From: Chiridota heheva
Lineage: Eukaryota > Echinodermata > Holothuroidea > Apodida > Chiridotidae
Assembly (NCBI GenBank): GCA_020152595.1
Contig: JAIGNY010001856.1
Coordinates: 1,688,501 to 1,752,500, forward strand
Direction of reading: 5' to 3'
DNA: 64,000 nucleotides
Position numbers and translations under genes: made by a program. Under the pieces are notes generated by a model, which saw only the letters and a list, made by a program, of their open reading frames with translations, did not search any database and had not been told where the DNA came from. Of this stretch, positions 39,501-54,500 are shown in pieces. Position 1 is the first letter of the stretch. Each line of letters opens with the position of its first letter.

Positions 39501-42500
39501 ATGATTCCAAATGATGTCATCATTGGCATGATTCCAAATGATGTCATCATTGGCATGATTCCAAATGATGTCATCATTGGCATGATTCCAAATGATGTCA
39601 TCATTGGCATGATTCCAAATGATGTCATCATTGGCATGATTCCAAATGATGTCATCATTGGCATGATTTCAAATGATGTCATCATTGGCATGATTCCAAA
39701 TGATGTCATCATTGGCATGATTTCAAATGATGTCATCATTGGCATGAATTCAACACAAAATTAGACAAAAAGGCAGCGTCCATGTTACAACTTCAAACTT
39801 GGATGACTTGAAAATGGAATAAGATATTATGATGGGTTTGTGATATATTTGTAATTCTCTATTATAAATCAAGCGGCATTTGTTCCAGTGTTACCTCCAT
39901 GTCAATGTCGTGTACTTTGCAAGAGAGTAGGGAGGCCCTGAAGGGGATTCATTCTTACTACTTTTGGCCACAATTGTAGCTTACTTGGATTCAACACTAC
40001 AACAATTTCTTCAGTTTTCTATTTATTGCCTTATTTCTAAATTTCTTCAGTGCTGTAAAAAATATGGCCTAAAACAAAATGGCATACTCAAACGAAATGT
40101 TGTGAGCTTTACCTTGATTATCTCCTCTGTTCCAGCTATAGTGCTAGATGCAACGATGTCTCCGCTCTGATTGTAGGATAGGAAGCAGCTATTGTAAGCT
40201 TGTAGGGCTACTTTTCCCTGGAAATCAATTACAAAATTAATTGTTTTATATAATTTTTCATTTTGAATTTGAAAATAATAAAAGTAATACAAAATATATT
40301 TTCAAAATGCACAATGCCTCAAATCACAACTTATAAACAAACACAAAGAATACTCTTTGAAACATGTGTCATTTAAAAAGGAAAGTTGTCTTCGAATTTG
40401 AATCCCTGAAAAATGATTCTATATTTGTTTAGTGCTTTAGGATGAGAGATCCTGGTGCTTCAGGATAGGAGATCCTGGTGCGTCAGGATGGGAGATCCTG
40501 GTGCTTCAGGATGGGAGATCCTGGTGCTTCAGAGTGGGAGATCCCGGTGCTTCAGAATGGGAGATCCCGGTGCTTCAGGATGGGAGATCCCGGTGCTTCA
40601 GGATGGAAGATCCCAGTGCTTCAGAATGGGAGATCCCGGTGCTTCATAATGGGAGATCCCAGTGCTTTACAATGAGAGATCCCGGTGCTTTACAATGGGA
40701 GATCCCTGTGCTTTACAATGAGAGGGATAATAGCCTACTTAATCATTCAATGTCACAGAAACATATCAAGTAAAAACTAAAACTAAACCATGACTTCATC
40801 ATCTGAATGGAACTTAAAACTTTTGGGCTGACTAACTGAGAGAGATTTCATGCGACACGCCAAACTGAATCAAGACTTAACCCTTACTCTACCAGCACTT
40901 TTTTGAAAACATGCTTGGAAGGCGGAGTCAAAGATGGGACACCCAAAACGGCGATGATATCGCCGCGTGGTAGAGTAATGGTTGATATAAGATCTTATAT
41001 TCTTTAAAGAAAAGAAATAATTAAAATTGACACTGTTAGTCAATTTCTCTTCAAAATGTACATTGCTTTTATTAAAAGAGGATGTCAGAATTAAATCTTG
41101 TCAGAAACACTGTTCTCATGTGAAACAAACACTAAATATTTGATTCTTTAAATTGTATGTGCCAGACGATTAGGAAATGAATGATTACGGTGTTACAGAT
41201 AAAAAGGTTGTTAGCAAGTAAGATTTCAGTGTGTGTGATGAAAATCTTTACATCTAGGGTAATGATCTACTTTTCTTACGAATGAAATCTAGTTAATAAG
41301 GTATGGAACGCCAAAAGGACCACCAAATATGTTCACAAAACATGTTCGAAAACAATGTGGTCACAGAATATAAGTCCGGAAAACTAATATGCTCGTAAAA
41401 CTAACGTTCGGATTTAATATAATAACTAATATGCTCGGAAAATGTATGTTCAATCATAAATGTTTGAAACATACATGTTCGGAAACAAATAAGTTCAGTA
41501 AATAAATGTTCACAATCTTAAATGTTTGCAAAAGATATGTTTGCAATTTGTATGCTCGCTAAAAATACGCTTGTAATATCTACCTTCACTTGAGTAAAGT
41601 TTGCAATTTGTATGCTCGCAAAAGATAGTTTATCGCAAAATGTGCTCGGAAATAGTAGCATATGCATATTTATGTCTCAATGATACATGAAATCCCTGGG
41701 TGGTGTTTTAGGTTTCTCTGGTATAATCTTGGGAGTTATTGATCGTTTAATGTCATGAGGAACCTGGACCAATTACCCTCTATTTATGGATGTTAAAAAT
41801 GAAATGAGATATAAAATAGTTATCAAAAATACAGTCTGATTTATTAAATAAAGTCTGAATTTCAGTCGTGTCTCCACAAAAGACACCAAACTTTAAACTG
41901 AAATATCTCCTTTAATGAAGATTTTTTTAACTCTTACTTTGCCATTTTTGTTTCTATTGATTCTCTAATTCTATCATATAACATGGACTTGTTTGACCCC
42001 TAAACTAATTATTCAACAAGGGCAACAGTGTTCAAATTATGGGGAAGGGTGGGGAGGGGGAATTGGAGCCATGAAGGTGCTTGTGGGTTGAAGGGCTAAA
42101 CCATAGTTGGGGCCAGAGGAAAATCACCTTGGAAGCTCTGTGATTTTAAAATTCCTCAGGCTTACAATCATGTCTGAAATTGCAGTCCACTCGCTTTAAC
42201 CAGTACATTTGTTTTGATGTGGTGATACCCCAAAATACATTAAATTGTATACATTTTGGAACACACTTTTGGGAGCTAAGCTTAAGCCCTCTCCCCACAC
42301 ACACACACGCACTTTTTTCATTGAAAAACATATATACTATGTTGCGGTTGTAGTGAAGTGGCGTAACAAAAGGAGTTGCAGGCCCCCTACCTCTCCCTTC
42401 AACCACCAAGCCTCAGTTAAAGTTGTTTATTGGAAAATCTAAACAATTTTGGTGGATTTTCGGCTAGAGGGCAATTTTTGTTCAAATAAGAAATATATTC

Positions 42501-45500
42501 ATTTGAGTTCGTCTGTTCATCATACACACCTACCCCGTCCTCTCAGTCTACTAAAGCACCTGGAGAAGTCAGAGGCTGAAACTAAGTAAAGGGCTCATTT
42601 GAATGGCTGCTCTGGGCCGAGATGCCCTTGGACAAGGGGCTTAAAGTGAGGGGGAAGGCAAAGGAGTCATCAGTCAATGTTGGACCAATTTTCTTGTTGG
42701 GGTGCCTAAATACTGATCCCTGGTGCCAGAGGCATAACTAGACTTTAAGCGTGGGAGGCGGGAGGGGGGGGGGGGGGGGTGCTGGTGTACCACAAACTTG
42801 CCCCAAAAAAATTGCACTTGCCTGACTTATCTATAAACGGTATGTTTCTACAATCACATAATATAGAACAGACCCCCACCCCCACCCCACAACCAGCGAC
42901 ATCAGCAGACAATATTTGTTTGGGACAGAGTACTTAAGTACCAACCGCGGCAATGCGAAAACAGAATGTACCCACTTAAGGGCTCTTGCAGGCCTTGAAA
43001 GACATTGAAAGCTCTGTAGATTTCTAGTTTTTTATGCTTTAGAATGGCCCAAGATCATTGGGCTCAGGATTTTACTCGTACAGCCATGAAGATAACAACA
43101 AAAACTATGGTATGTTCAGAACATTTTCAAAAGTAATTTGTTTAACAATTTTTCCTCAGAATTGGGCCATCTTTTTGTAACACACCTGACCCCTTAAAGT
43201 TACGCCCCTGCCTGTTGCCTATATACAGATTTGATGATACTAATCTGCCGTCCTTGCCCCACCAAAATATTATAGTTTTACGTTACTGCTGGGGAACTTT
43301 CATAGTACAATTTGGTCAGGCCCTGAAAATGCAAGTATATGCCAACGTTGGACTGGCCATTGCTCCAAGGGCCCCTCGCCTCCCTGGGCTATCTCCAGCT
43401 ATTTAATGGCACCAAAAATCAGGCTTCCTAAAGCATCCCAGTTCAACTCTGCTAAATATTAGGAGGCCTTTATAATTAAACACCGCCATGCGGTATAAAC
43501 CATTCCCGTCTCCATGATACAATTACACGGAAATGAACCCGTTCTTATTTGCACTGTCTGCTTTATTTTCCTGTGGCAACACCAACTTTACTGTTGCATT
43601 ACGTACCCTAGCTATTACCAGTGATCAGCTAAAAAATTACCCCCAAGTTTGAATAAGCCGAGCTATCCAAAGGGAACATGTTCTTATAAAGGAGAACAAC
43701 CCTGGAAGGCCACGCCTTCAGAACAAATGACTCATACATATGCATACGCCACTGTTTGCGAACTCACTTTGCAAAATACTTTGCGACGAACGTTTCATAA
43801 CCGAGCTTACGCCAAAAAGCTCACGAAATACGTTTGTTACCCGAGCATACGCCAAAAGGCTCACAAAATATGTTTGCAATTGCAAACTGCAAGCATAACT
43901 GTAGCGAAGGTAGTGATTGCGAGTGAATGTTTTGTGAACTTGCAAATCGAGAACATACCTTTTTCGCAAAGATGTTGTAAGACGAGCATATTTGATTCCG
44001 GAACGTATATTTTACAAACATAATGATTTTCGAACATATATTTTGCGAGCTTATTAGTTTTCGAACATATTTTCTGGGAACATTTGATGAGGGCTTAACG
44101 TCACCATGACAGTGAGGGTCAAATTAAGCCTGAGAGGTTAGATCATTCCACAGGTAGCAAGGAAAGAAAACAGGGGGAGATTAAAAGAAACAAGAGAATT
44201 ACCAACAGTGAAAAAAACAAAGTAGAGAAAGGGGGTGGGAGAGGAGGACTAAATATGGTTGTAGAGGGAAGCATGATGAAGGAAGGAGATAATGTTATTC
44301 AGAGGTTTTTTTTGGAAGAGCTCAGCTATTGAGTTGTAGGGAGCGAGGGAAGCTCTGGGAAGGTTGTACAGGGGCAAGCAAGGAGAATGTGATGGACTGT
44401 GAGGGTGCAATGGCAATTGTTGCAGAGACGTGGGGTGAACCAGTAAGGAGGTGGGAGAGAGTGAGTTGGGTGTAACCTACTCTAAGACGAGTAATGTGAA
44501 GGTTGTCGACACGGGAGAGGTTGTGGACGGTGGGTTTGATCAGAATGGTGGGCTGGATGACATGGAGTTTGTTATCAATTTGAGAGTACCATGAGGTTTG
44601 TCAGTGGTCACAAACAAGGAAAGCGATAAGAGGTTTGATGTCAGAAAGGGTTTTGGAAATGGGGTAGCGGGAGGTTGAGGGCAAGCTTAGCAGCTGCATC
44701 AGCTCTGTCACTGCCAGGGATGCCAACATGGCTGAGTATCCAGAAGAAAAAAAAACTTTTCCTACAGAGAGGGGCAAAAGGGGTTTTCGGGGAGGAGGTG
44801 GGATTATCCCATTTAAGATTGAGTAGAGAAGGACAGCCTTGGAGTCAGAGAAGATGGCAAAGTGGCTGAGCGGGGAGTACTCAATAAACTTAAGGGTGAG
44901 GGGGATGGCCTTGACCTCGGCCAAGAAGATGGATGAGTATTGGGGAAGCCTGCTACTGAGAGTGGTATCTTGGATGACAGCAGCAGCAGCTGTCTTGTCG
45001 CCTTCCTTTGAGCCATCAATATAGACGGAGGTGTAGTTTTGAGAGTTGGGTCTTTGACTTGGTTGTGGAGGTTGATGAAGAGTTAGGGTGGGTTTGGGCT
45101 TTGTGATAAGTGGAGAGGCCCAGGTGGATAGAAGAAAGGGGGTGGCTCAGGGAGGAAAACTTGGCCAGGAGAAGGTGCCAAGAGTGGCGGGGTTGATGTC
45201 GAGATGGAGGTCTGATTTGATGTGCAAGCTGAAAGGAGGGGCTAGGGTTTTAGTCCTATCAAAGAGGGTGGAGAAATTGGGGTACCTAATGAGGTTGCAA
45301 ACAGGGTTCTAGGTGTTGGTGAGGGCTCTAAAAGCATTGGAGAGGCTAAGCTTTCTACACCTTAGCAGAAAGGGGGTTCGTTGGCTTCAACATAAAGGCT
45401 GGTGATCGGGGAGGTCCTGTAGGAACCCAGACAAAGCCCAAGGTCTTCATTTTGGATGGTGTTGATGTGGTTGAGGTAAGAGTTGTGAGCGACACAGTAG

Positions 45501-48500
45501 ATAATATTGCCATAGACGAGCTTGGTACAAATGGTGAACCTGAAGGTTTTTAGGAGAGCATGGCAATTTGTACCCCATGTGGTGTTGGAGAGGCAGAGAA
45601 TGTTGAAGGAACTGTTGCATTTCGGTTTCAGGTTGGCGACGTTCCTTGTAGGAGACCTTGGGGTCTAAAGTTAAACCCAGAAACTTAGTGTTTAACTTTA
45701 GTGATGCGATTGCCATTGAGCACGAGGTTCAGATTGGGGTGGAGGTTGTTGAAATGGCAAAAGTGCATGCAGATTGTCTTGTCTTTGGAGAATTTAAAAC
45801 TGATATTGTTGCACCAGTCTTGAAGCCGGTTGAGGCTAAGTTGAAGCCTATTTTCGACAAGAGGAAAGCTAGGGGAGGAGTAGAAAATGGTGAAGTCGTC
45901 CACGCAAATACATTTGATGTTGGGGGCCAAGGTTATCCGCGATATCGTAATACTTAGGTTGAAGAGAGTGGGGGAGAGGATGCTGCCTTGGGGGACGCCC
46001 TTTTTTTTGGAGATAGGTTGGAGAGGGTGTGGCCAATACAATCTTGGAACTGCCTGGGTGAGAGGAAGTTTTATATAAAGATGGGGGAGGTGGCTTGGGA
46101 GGCCGATGGTGTGAAGTTTGCGGATAATGCCGTGTTTCCAAGCGGTGCCAAAAGGTATCTCGAGGTCAAAAAAGATGGCAATGAGGTCTTCCTTTTTTGC
46201 AAAGGATTCTCAGATAGCTCAAATCAAGGAGGAGCTTGGAGGAACAGATAGACAGGTGAGAGAGTTGGACAAGAAGTATGTTTGTTGTGTTCGGTAATTG
46301 AACAATCCATGTTCTCTTCAGTGTCATATGTGTGGGTTTGGATGGTGGGCTGTTTGTTGATTGGTTGTTCGTTGGTTAGTTTAATGTTTGTTAGCCAAGT
46401 TGGCTTCAGTTTGATGGCATTAGAGGTGTTGGAATAGGGGACGGCAGGGGTTTTAGAAAAGGAAGGAAGGTTGGGGAGAGAAGTGGTGGTGGAGGTGGTT
46501 TGGATAATGGGTGTAGCTGGGTTGTTGGCAATGGTGATGGGCTTAAGACAGGGTAAGAAGAGCCAGGTAAAGTCGGTTTGGGCATGTGAGTCAGTTTTAG
46601 TTGTGTTAAGGAGGATGGTATTAGTGTTAGAGGAGACTGCGCGCTTGAGTAGGAAGGTTTGGTATGGAGGAAAGTAAGAAATTGCTTCCTGGCCTCCGGG
46701 TAAGTGATGTTGGGATTAAGGGTTTTCAGTTTGGTTATCTGCTTTTTCTAAAGCCAGGTGGGGCAGTCTTTTGAGAAGGAGGGATGGTTGGCTGGGTGAG
46801 CACTGTCGCAATTGGTGCAGAGTGGGGTGTTGGTGCAAGAGGCGCTGTCAAGGTCTGGGGTTCCACAGCTGCCACAGCGCGCTTGGCTGCAGCAGGAGTT
46901 TTTTTCATGGCCATACCTCTGGCACTTATGACAACGGAGGGGATTGGGAAGGTAAGGGACGACTGGGATTCTCAGGTAACCAGAAATGATGTGGGAGGGG
47001 AGAGTTGGGTGTGGCAAAAGTCAGGAAGATGGTATTGGTGGGTGCTTCAGCACTGTCTTTCTTGATAACAAGACGACGGGCTTCAGTAACGTGTTGGCTG
47101 GCAAGTTCCTCAATGAGGTCTTCATCGGTCAAGTGGGCAAGGTCTCTAGTTCTGATAACACCTTTGCTGGAGATCAGCGAATGGTGGGGGGTGACTGTAA
47201 CGTCAATACCAGTATTAGCTAGGGTTTTGGTGGTGGGAGGGGTGGTGGCCTGAGTATCCCTGGTGCAGTGTAGTGCACCAGGAGATCGCCAGATCTGAGG
47301 GGTAAATATATATCAAACATTGCAACAAGTTTCAATTTGTGTGTTGAAAATAAAGATTTGACCTACATCCTGGAAGACCGGTTCAAACTGTTCTTTAGGT
47401 CCCATAGCATCGGATCTCCCAACCAGTCTCTTCTGATTGTCCACAGCGAGATACTTGCCATAACCAGACTTGAAAGCGAGTTTAGAGTCGGAAATTGGGA
47501 TAACAATCAGCTGCTCTGGTGGAGCTGGGCCTTCAGAGGCTAAAACACATCAAAAGGAATTGAAAGGAGTATTGCACATTATAATGCTGAATTTAATTAT
47601 CTTTTGATAGATTGAATCTTGACAACTGTGGGTATCACCAAACAATAGATTTACTAGAGTTCATACTGGAGACATTAAGAACAAACAAACAATGAAAAGA
47701 ATAAAAACAATTGTAATGGGACAGGGAAAAGACCCTAAAGATAAAACTGAGAGGAAAAGAAGGGGATAAAAGTGGTTTTGGACAACCTTAAGTCCAATTT
47801 TGTAGGGCATTTTTCAATGAAATTCAGATAATTTAAATAATGGCAACATTAGTGTTTGCTGCTGACAGTTTTCTAATCACTATTTGAGTATTCCATGAAA
47901 CCTTGGAAACCCTGGCCATGGGCCAAAAACTTGTTTACTTCATAAGTAAGCATCATTCTATCCTATGGCATACATTATCACAGAAGATCCAATTTTAAGC
48001 ATGATCAGATGAGTTTATGCCATCTTTATGACAATATCTAAGTGACATTTTACATAGCATTATTATGCAAGAAATTTGGTGTCAGCAATTTATATACTCT
48101 TAGTTTTCTGTTCAATATTTCACAAAGTTGTTCACATTTATTTAGAAAAATGCTATTGGCTTGAAACATTCAATTTTCTTTTTGACCTGCTAGTAATTTT
48201 GTGTCATTTTGACATTTTTTCTATTTGTAGTAAAATACCCACAGATTTCACATACTGTATCTGCACTTAGGAAAGAAAGTGTTCCTAAAGGCTGACAGAG
48301 CTATACGACACCATTGAACTCATATAAACAGGCTGCTTCTGATTTCTTTCAGTAATATATGGACTGTAGCATCTTTGACCAAATCTCAGCAGCCTTGATG
48401 GTCTGTTCTCCTTCCATATTTCTTTTGTTACACAAGATTTAAATTTTCAAAGGTACATGCACTGTACGACTAGGGGCAACATTATTGCTTTAAAATCTAT

Positions 48501-51500
48501 CAAATTCCATCATAGTACCGTATTCTGTTAAATAATGACCATTTTACAGCCTTTTCAAATCTTAGGCATCAATTTACATATTGAATGCAAATTTAATTTG
48601 CATACTGTATGTGAATTGTATGCACATTTTTTGATGAATTACAGACAAACTGGGTATTTCCTTTTATAAATCCTTTAATTTTGAAATATCTATCAACACT
48701 CTTTGAAGTGGTACACCAAGAAATTTGAAGTCTTTGCCATGCCACCAGATATAGACTTTCCTAATATTTTCAGTAACTAAAATTTAGGAAAGAATTACAT
48801 AATGAGCTGTCTGCCCCGTCACATGAATATTCCAGACTGTCCCACATTCCATCCCAACCTGTCCCAAATGTCATCCCATGCCTATACTCCATGCAATCAC
48901 ACCTGGAAACCAGATACTGTATGTCATTCCACCACTTGCATGACCCACATGTTATCATAACTAAAATCCAGATGACACCCTACCACATGCCAACCCACCC
49001 TGTTCCACATGCCAACCCACCCTGTTCCACATGCCAACCCACCCTGTTCCACATGCCAACCCACCCTGTTCCACATGCCAACCCACCCTGTTCCACATGC
49101 CAACCCACCCTGTTCCACATGCCAACCCACCCTGTTCCACATGCCAACCCACCCTGTTCCACATGCCAACCCACCCTCTTCCACATGCCATCCTACCCTG
49201 TTCTACATGCCAACCCACCCTGTCCAACATGCCAACGCATCATGGCCAACATCCCATCCACTCTGCTGCCCTACATACAATTCCACCCTGTCCCACATGA
49301 AATCCCAACCTCATCCTAATTCCTTCATTAATTTAAAATGCTTTAGCAGAAGGAAACTTTTATTTGCTTCTCTATTCAAGGCAAGACAAACATTTTGATT
49401 GCTATTCATGTCAGGAATGTGAATATCACAACAAAACTAGAAATGTGAAGTTAGTAAGTCTTGCTTACCATATACTTTTAATCTCAGGTCAAACATTTTG
49501 CAGCAGTCTATTTTATGCATATAACCTAATTAATATGCACATTATACTTCATATCATTAAGTATGAACAATGCTCTACACATATACTGTATCATCATTTG
49601 TTCAAGCAAAATCACCACACCCACTTTAGTTCAAGACAAACTGTACAACAGATACAAATATTTTCATTGCTATGCAAATAAGCTAACTAGTAAGCACACA
49701 CAACCCCCCCCCCCCCTCCCCCTTTAAACCTTCTTTCCCTTCCCAATCATGCTCAACTGAACAATGCCCTCTACCACTGAACCAAATTATTATTTCAGGT
49801 CAAATATTTTTAAGAAAGTCTTTTGTTATGCAAATACCTAATCAATATGCACACTACACCTCACCAATGCTCTTCACATATATGATCATTTGTGTGAAAA
49901 AAATCCCCACTCCCACTTTAATCTAAGAGATATCATAGATACAAAAAATATCATTGTTATGCAAACAAGCAAATTATTATCCACACACAACCCCCAATCA
50001 TGCTCATTTGAACAGTACCCATGTCCTCTATCCCTAAACCAAGTTATTATCTCAGGTTGAATATTCTATATGAAAGTTTGTTATACAAATAACCTAATTA
50101 ATATGCACATTACACCTCACCATTAACTGTAGACAATGCTTTTCACATATATGATCATTTGTGTATACAAAATCCACACATCCCACTTTGATTTAAGAGA
50201 TATTATAGATACAAATATTTGCATTGCTATGCAAATAAGCTAATTAGTATACACATTCAACCCCCCAATCATGCTCAACTGAACAGTACTAATGCCATCT
50301 ACCACGGTACCAAGTTATTATCTCAGGTTAAATATTTCATATGAAAGTCAATTGCTATGCAAATAACCTAATTAATATGCACATTACACCTCACCATTAA
50401 GTGTATACAATGCTCTCCTACTTCACATATGATCATTTGTGCAAACAAAATCCCCACATCCACTTTAATTTAAGAGATGTCATAGATACAAAATATTTTC
50501 ATTGTTATGCAAATAAGCTAATTAGTATGCACACGCAACCCTCACAATCATGTTCAATTGAACAGTACCTACTGTATGTCCTCTACCCCTATGCCAAGTA
50601 ACATGAATGTACACCATTCATAACTTTAATAAGTTATGAAAACTTTTGAGTAAAACCTTTAAACTTAAACTTTAACCAACCAGAACCAAAAGGTTTTGTG
50701 GTTCTGATGCTTTTTTCATCAGCTGATTGATTTGCAAAATTTGTATTAACTGTCATGTCATTGCATATCATAAAATATTTGTTCCAGGATATTTATTCAT
50801 AAGCCGCACCCACCATGCAGATCAATAAAAATGTTGACAACATTAGCATATGTACAATAATTAACAACATTATCAAAGCAAGTATGAAGCAAAAATGGCT
50901 GCTCATTTATTATATATCAAGAATTTTTCAGTAAGCCTTGCCTACTCATTAATATTCATGACATCACTACCACAACATTAGAACATATGTACAGATCATC
51001 ACCCATTTGTGTACCTGATATAGCATAAATCTAATGATAGCATAAATCTGATACACAGTATTGTTCATGAGATATGGTATGGTGTTTACATTATTTGCCA
51101 CTTTCAGATTAAGTCCCACCCACCATGCATATGAGTGACATCTGCTGATAACATAAGAGTGAACACAATAACCAACAAAATTATCATGCCTAATATGACA
51201 CAAAAGGGTATACAGTTGCTTATTTATCGCTTTTTCAAAATTTTCACTTTAAGCCCACCCACTTTAGTGTGCATGCTATCACCACCAAAAACAATAGGGC
51301 ACATCTACAGACCATGGGTTATTTGTGTACCAAATATGACATGAATTTAGTTTACCCTTCTTGAGATACCATGTTTACAAGTCTCTCTTCAGCAAAATCA
51401 TATGAAGTCTCACCCACTATGCATATTAATGAAAGTCAAAATTTTTACATTCATCATGAATACCAGCTAAGTACACCAAATATGAAACAAAACAGACATG

Positions 51501-54500
51501 GGGTTGTTAAAATATAAACATTTCAAGATTTTAACATTAAGGCCCGGCTACTCATTAATATGAATGACATCACCATCAAAAAAAATAGGGCACAGCTATG
51601 GACCATGAGCTATCTGTGTATCACATACAACATGATTCCAGTGTATCGTTCTTGAGATATCGTGTTTACGAGTTGGCCATCACAAACATACATACATACA
51701 TACACACATACATACACGCCATCATGACCACATAGGAACCAAAAACTGCCATAACCCAGAACCTAAAAATTCAAAGACTGATCTTACCATCATCATGAGG
51801 TGCTCCAAGGGTGAATAGGCCATTGTCCATGGCATAGACGAAACTATTTTCTCCCATCTCAATGGCAATGCTGCCCTCTATCTCTGAGAATGCTGAGACC
51901 TCCCACCAACCCCCTGCAATTGAAGAGTGAAATACATGAACAATGACATAGGCACAATGTTATAGGCACAATGTCCTAGGCACAATGTCATAGGCACAAT
52001 GTCATAGGCACAATGTCATAGGCACAATGTCATAGGCACAATGTCATAGGCACAATGTCATAGGCACAATGTCATAGGCACAATGTCATAATAATAATAA
52101 TAATAATAATCGTAATGCTTATATAGCGCTTTATACTGTCATAGACTGTATCAAAGCGCTTTACGCTTTTCATAGGCACAATAAAACTACAAGGACAATG
52201 GCATAGGCATAATGTACTACAAGAACAATGACATAGGCATAATGCACTACAAGAACAATGAAATAGGCTCAATGTACTACAGGGACAATGACATAGGCAT
52301 AATGTACTACCAGAACAATGACATAGGCATAATGTACTACAAGAGCAATGACATAGACATAATACACTACAAGAACAATGACATAGACATAATGTACTAC
52401 AAGAACAATGACAAAGGCATAATAACTACAAGAACAATGGCATAGATATAATGTACTACAAGAACAATGACAAAGGCATGTACTACAAGAACAATGACAT
52501 AGACATAATGTACTACAAGAACAATAATGCACTACAAGAACAATGACATAGACATAATGTACTACAAGAACAATGACAAAGGCATAATGTACTACAAGAA
52601 CAATTACATAGACATAATGTACTACAAGAACAATGACAAAGGCATAATGTACTACAAGAACAATGACAAAGGCATAATGTACTACAAGAACAATGACATA
52701 GGCACAATGTACTACAAGAACAATGACATAGGCATAATGTACTACAAAAACAATAACATAGGCATAATGTACTACAAGAACAATGACATACTGTAGGCAC
52801 AATGTACTACCGGACAATGACATAGGCATAATGTACTACAAGAACAATGACATAGGCATAATGTACTACAAGAACAATGACATAGGCATAATGTACTACA
52901 AGAACAATGACATAGGCATAATGTACTACAAGGACACTGACATAGGCATAATGCACTACAAGAACAATAACATAGGCATAATGTACTACAAGAACAATGA
53001 CAAAGGCATAATGTACTACAAGAACAATGACATAATGTACTACAAGAACAATGACATAGGCATAATGTACTACAAGAACAATGACATAGGCATAATGTAC
53101 TACAAGAACAATGACATAGGCATAATGCACTACAAGAACAATGACAAAGGCATAATGTACTACAAGAACAATGACATAGACATATTGTACTACAAGAACA
53201 ATGGAATAGGCATAATGCACTACAAGAACACTGACAAAGGCATAATGTACTACAAGGACAATGACATAGGCATAATGTACTACAAGAACAATGACATAGA
53301 CATAATGTACTACAAGGACAATAACATAGGCACAATGTATTACAAGAACAATGACATAGGCATAATGTATTACAAGAACAATGACAAAGGCATAATGCAC
53401 TACAAGAACAATAACTTAGGCATAATGTACTACAAGGACAATGGCATAGGCACAATGTACTACAAGAACAATGACATAGGCACAATGCATTACAAGAACA
53501 ATGACATAGGCATAATGTACTACAAGGACAATGACATAGGCATAATGTACTACAAGAACAATGACATTGGCATAATGTACTACAAGAACAATGACATAGG
53601 CATAATGTACTACCAGAACAATGACATAATGTACTACAAGGACAATGACATAGGCATAATGTACTAGCAGGACAATGACATAGGCATAATGTACTACAAG
53701 AACAATGACATACTGTAGGCACAATGTACTACAATGATACTAGTTACTCTGTTATCAAAATCAGCATTTGGTTTGTTGATGTTTAACGCATGACAGTCAG
53801 TCAAATGTGCCAAGAGGGTGTTAATAAATAATGATGTAAGAGTTAGGATAGTGAGGAGATGGAAGGTTTGTAAGGGACAGATCCCTAGCTTTGCTGATTT
53901 ACAGGGGCTGCCCACCCTGCCCCTCCGTGGGCCCGCCCTGCCCCCTAGGGGTCCGCCTTGCCCCTCATAAGAATTTGTTTTCTTTTTTAAAGATTTTTGT
54001 ATATATTTTGTTAATTAACCTCATAAATAAAATACCTTACATGGATACAAAACACAGAATGAGAGTAAGTAAGCAATTGTCCTGTTTGGCTCATGAATGG
54101 TCCTTATCAATCAGAATAGTTTGATTCTGAGGTATGATTATAGCTAAAATCCCAGAGCTTATTCACCATGGAATTGAGCCCCTGGACTCCATGCCGAAAA
54201 GATGCAGCACTTCGCGCGCGCAATAATGTGCCCCTCAACAAGTCTAGCACCATGCCCCTTTTTAAATCAAGCTGCGGGTCTGAGGGAGATAAAGGGGAAA
54301 GGCTGAATGTGGGAGAAAAAATTATGTGAAAAGAAAGGGGTGTGTAAGGTTAGGTGTTGAAAGGGAGGGGAGGAGATTATATGTTATCAAAATTAACAAA
54401 CATAAAAACCTAATGATTTGGACAAAAAATAACTGAATGAAAAACCAAGGAAAGGAAAACAGAGAGTAATACCATGGACAGGTAGCAACAATTTGAGGTT

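Noticed and set aside
52269-53724. Cys-Ser-rich or Asn-Asp-rich repeat frames
   Set aside because: 30-bp unit artefact, open on both strands.
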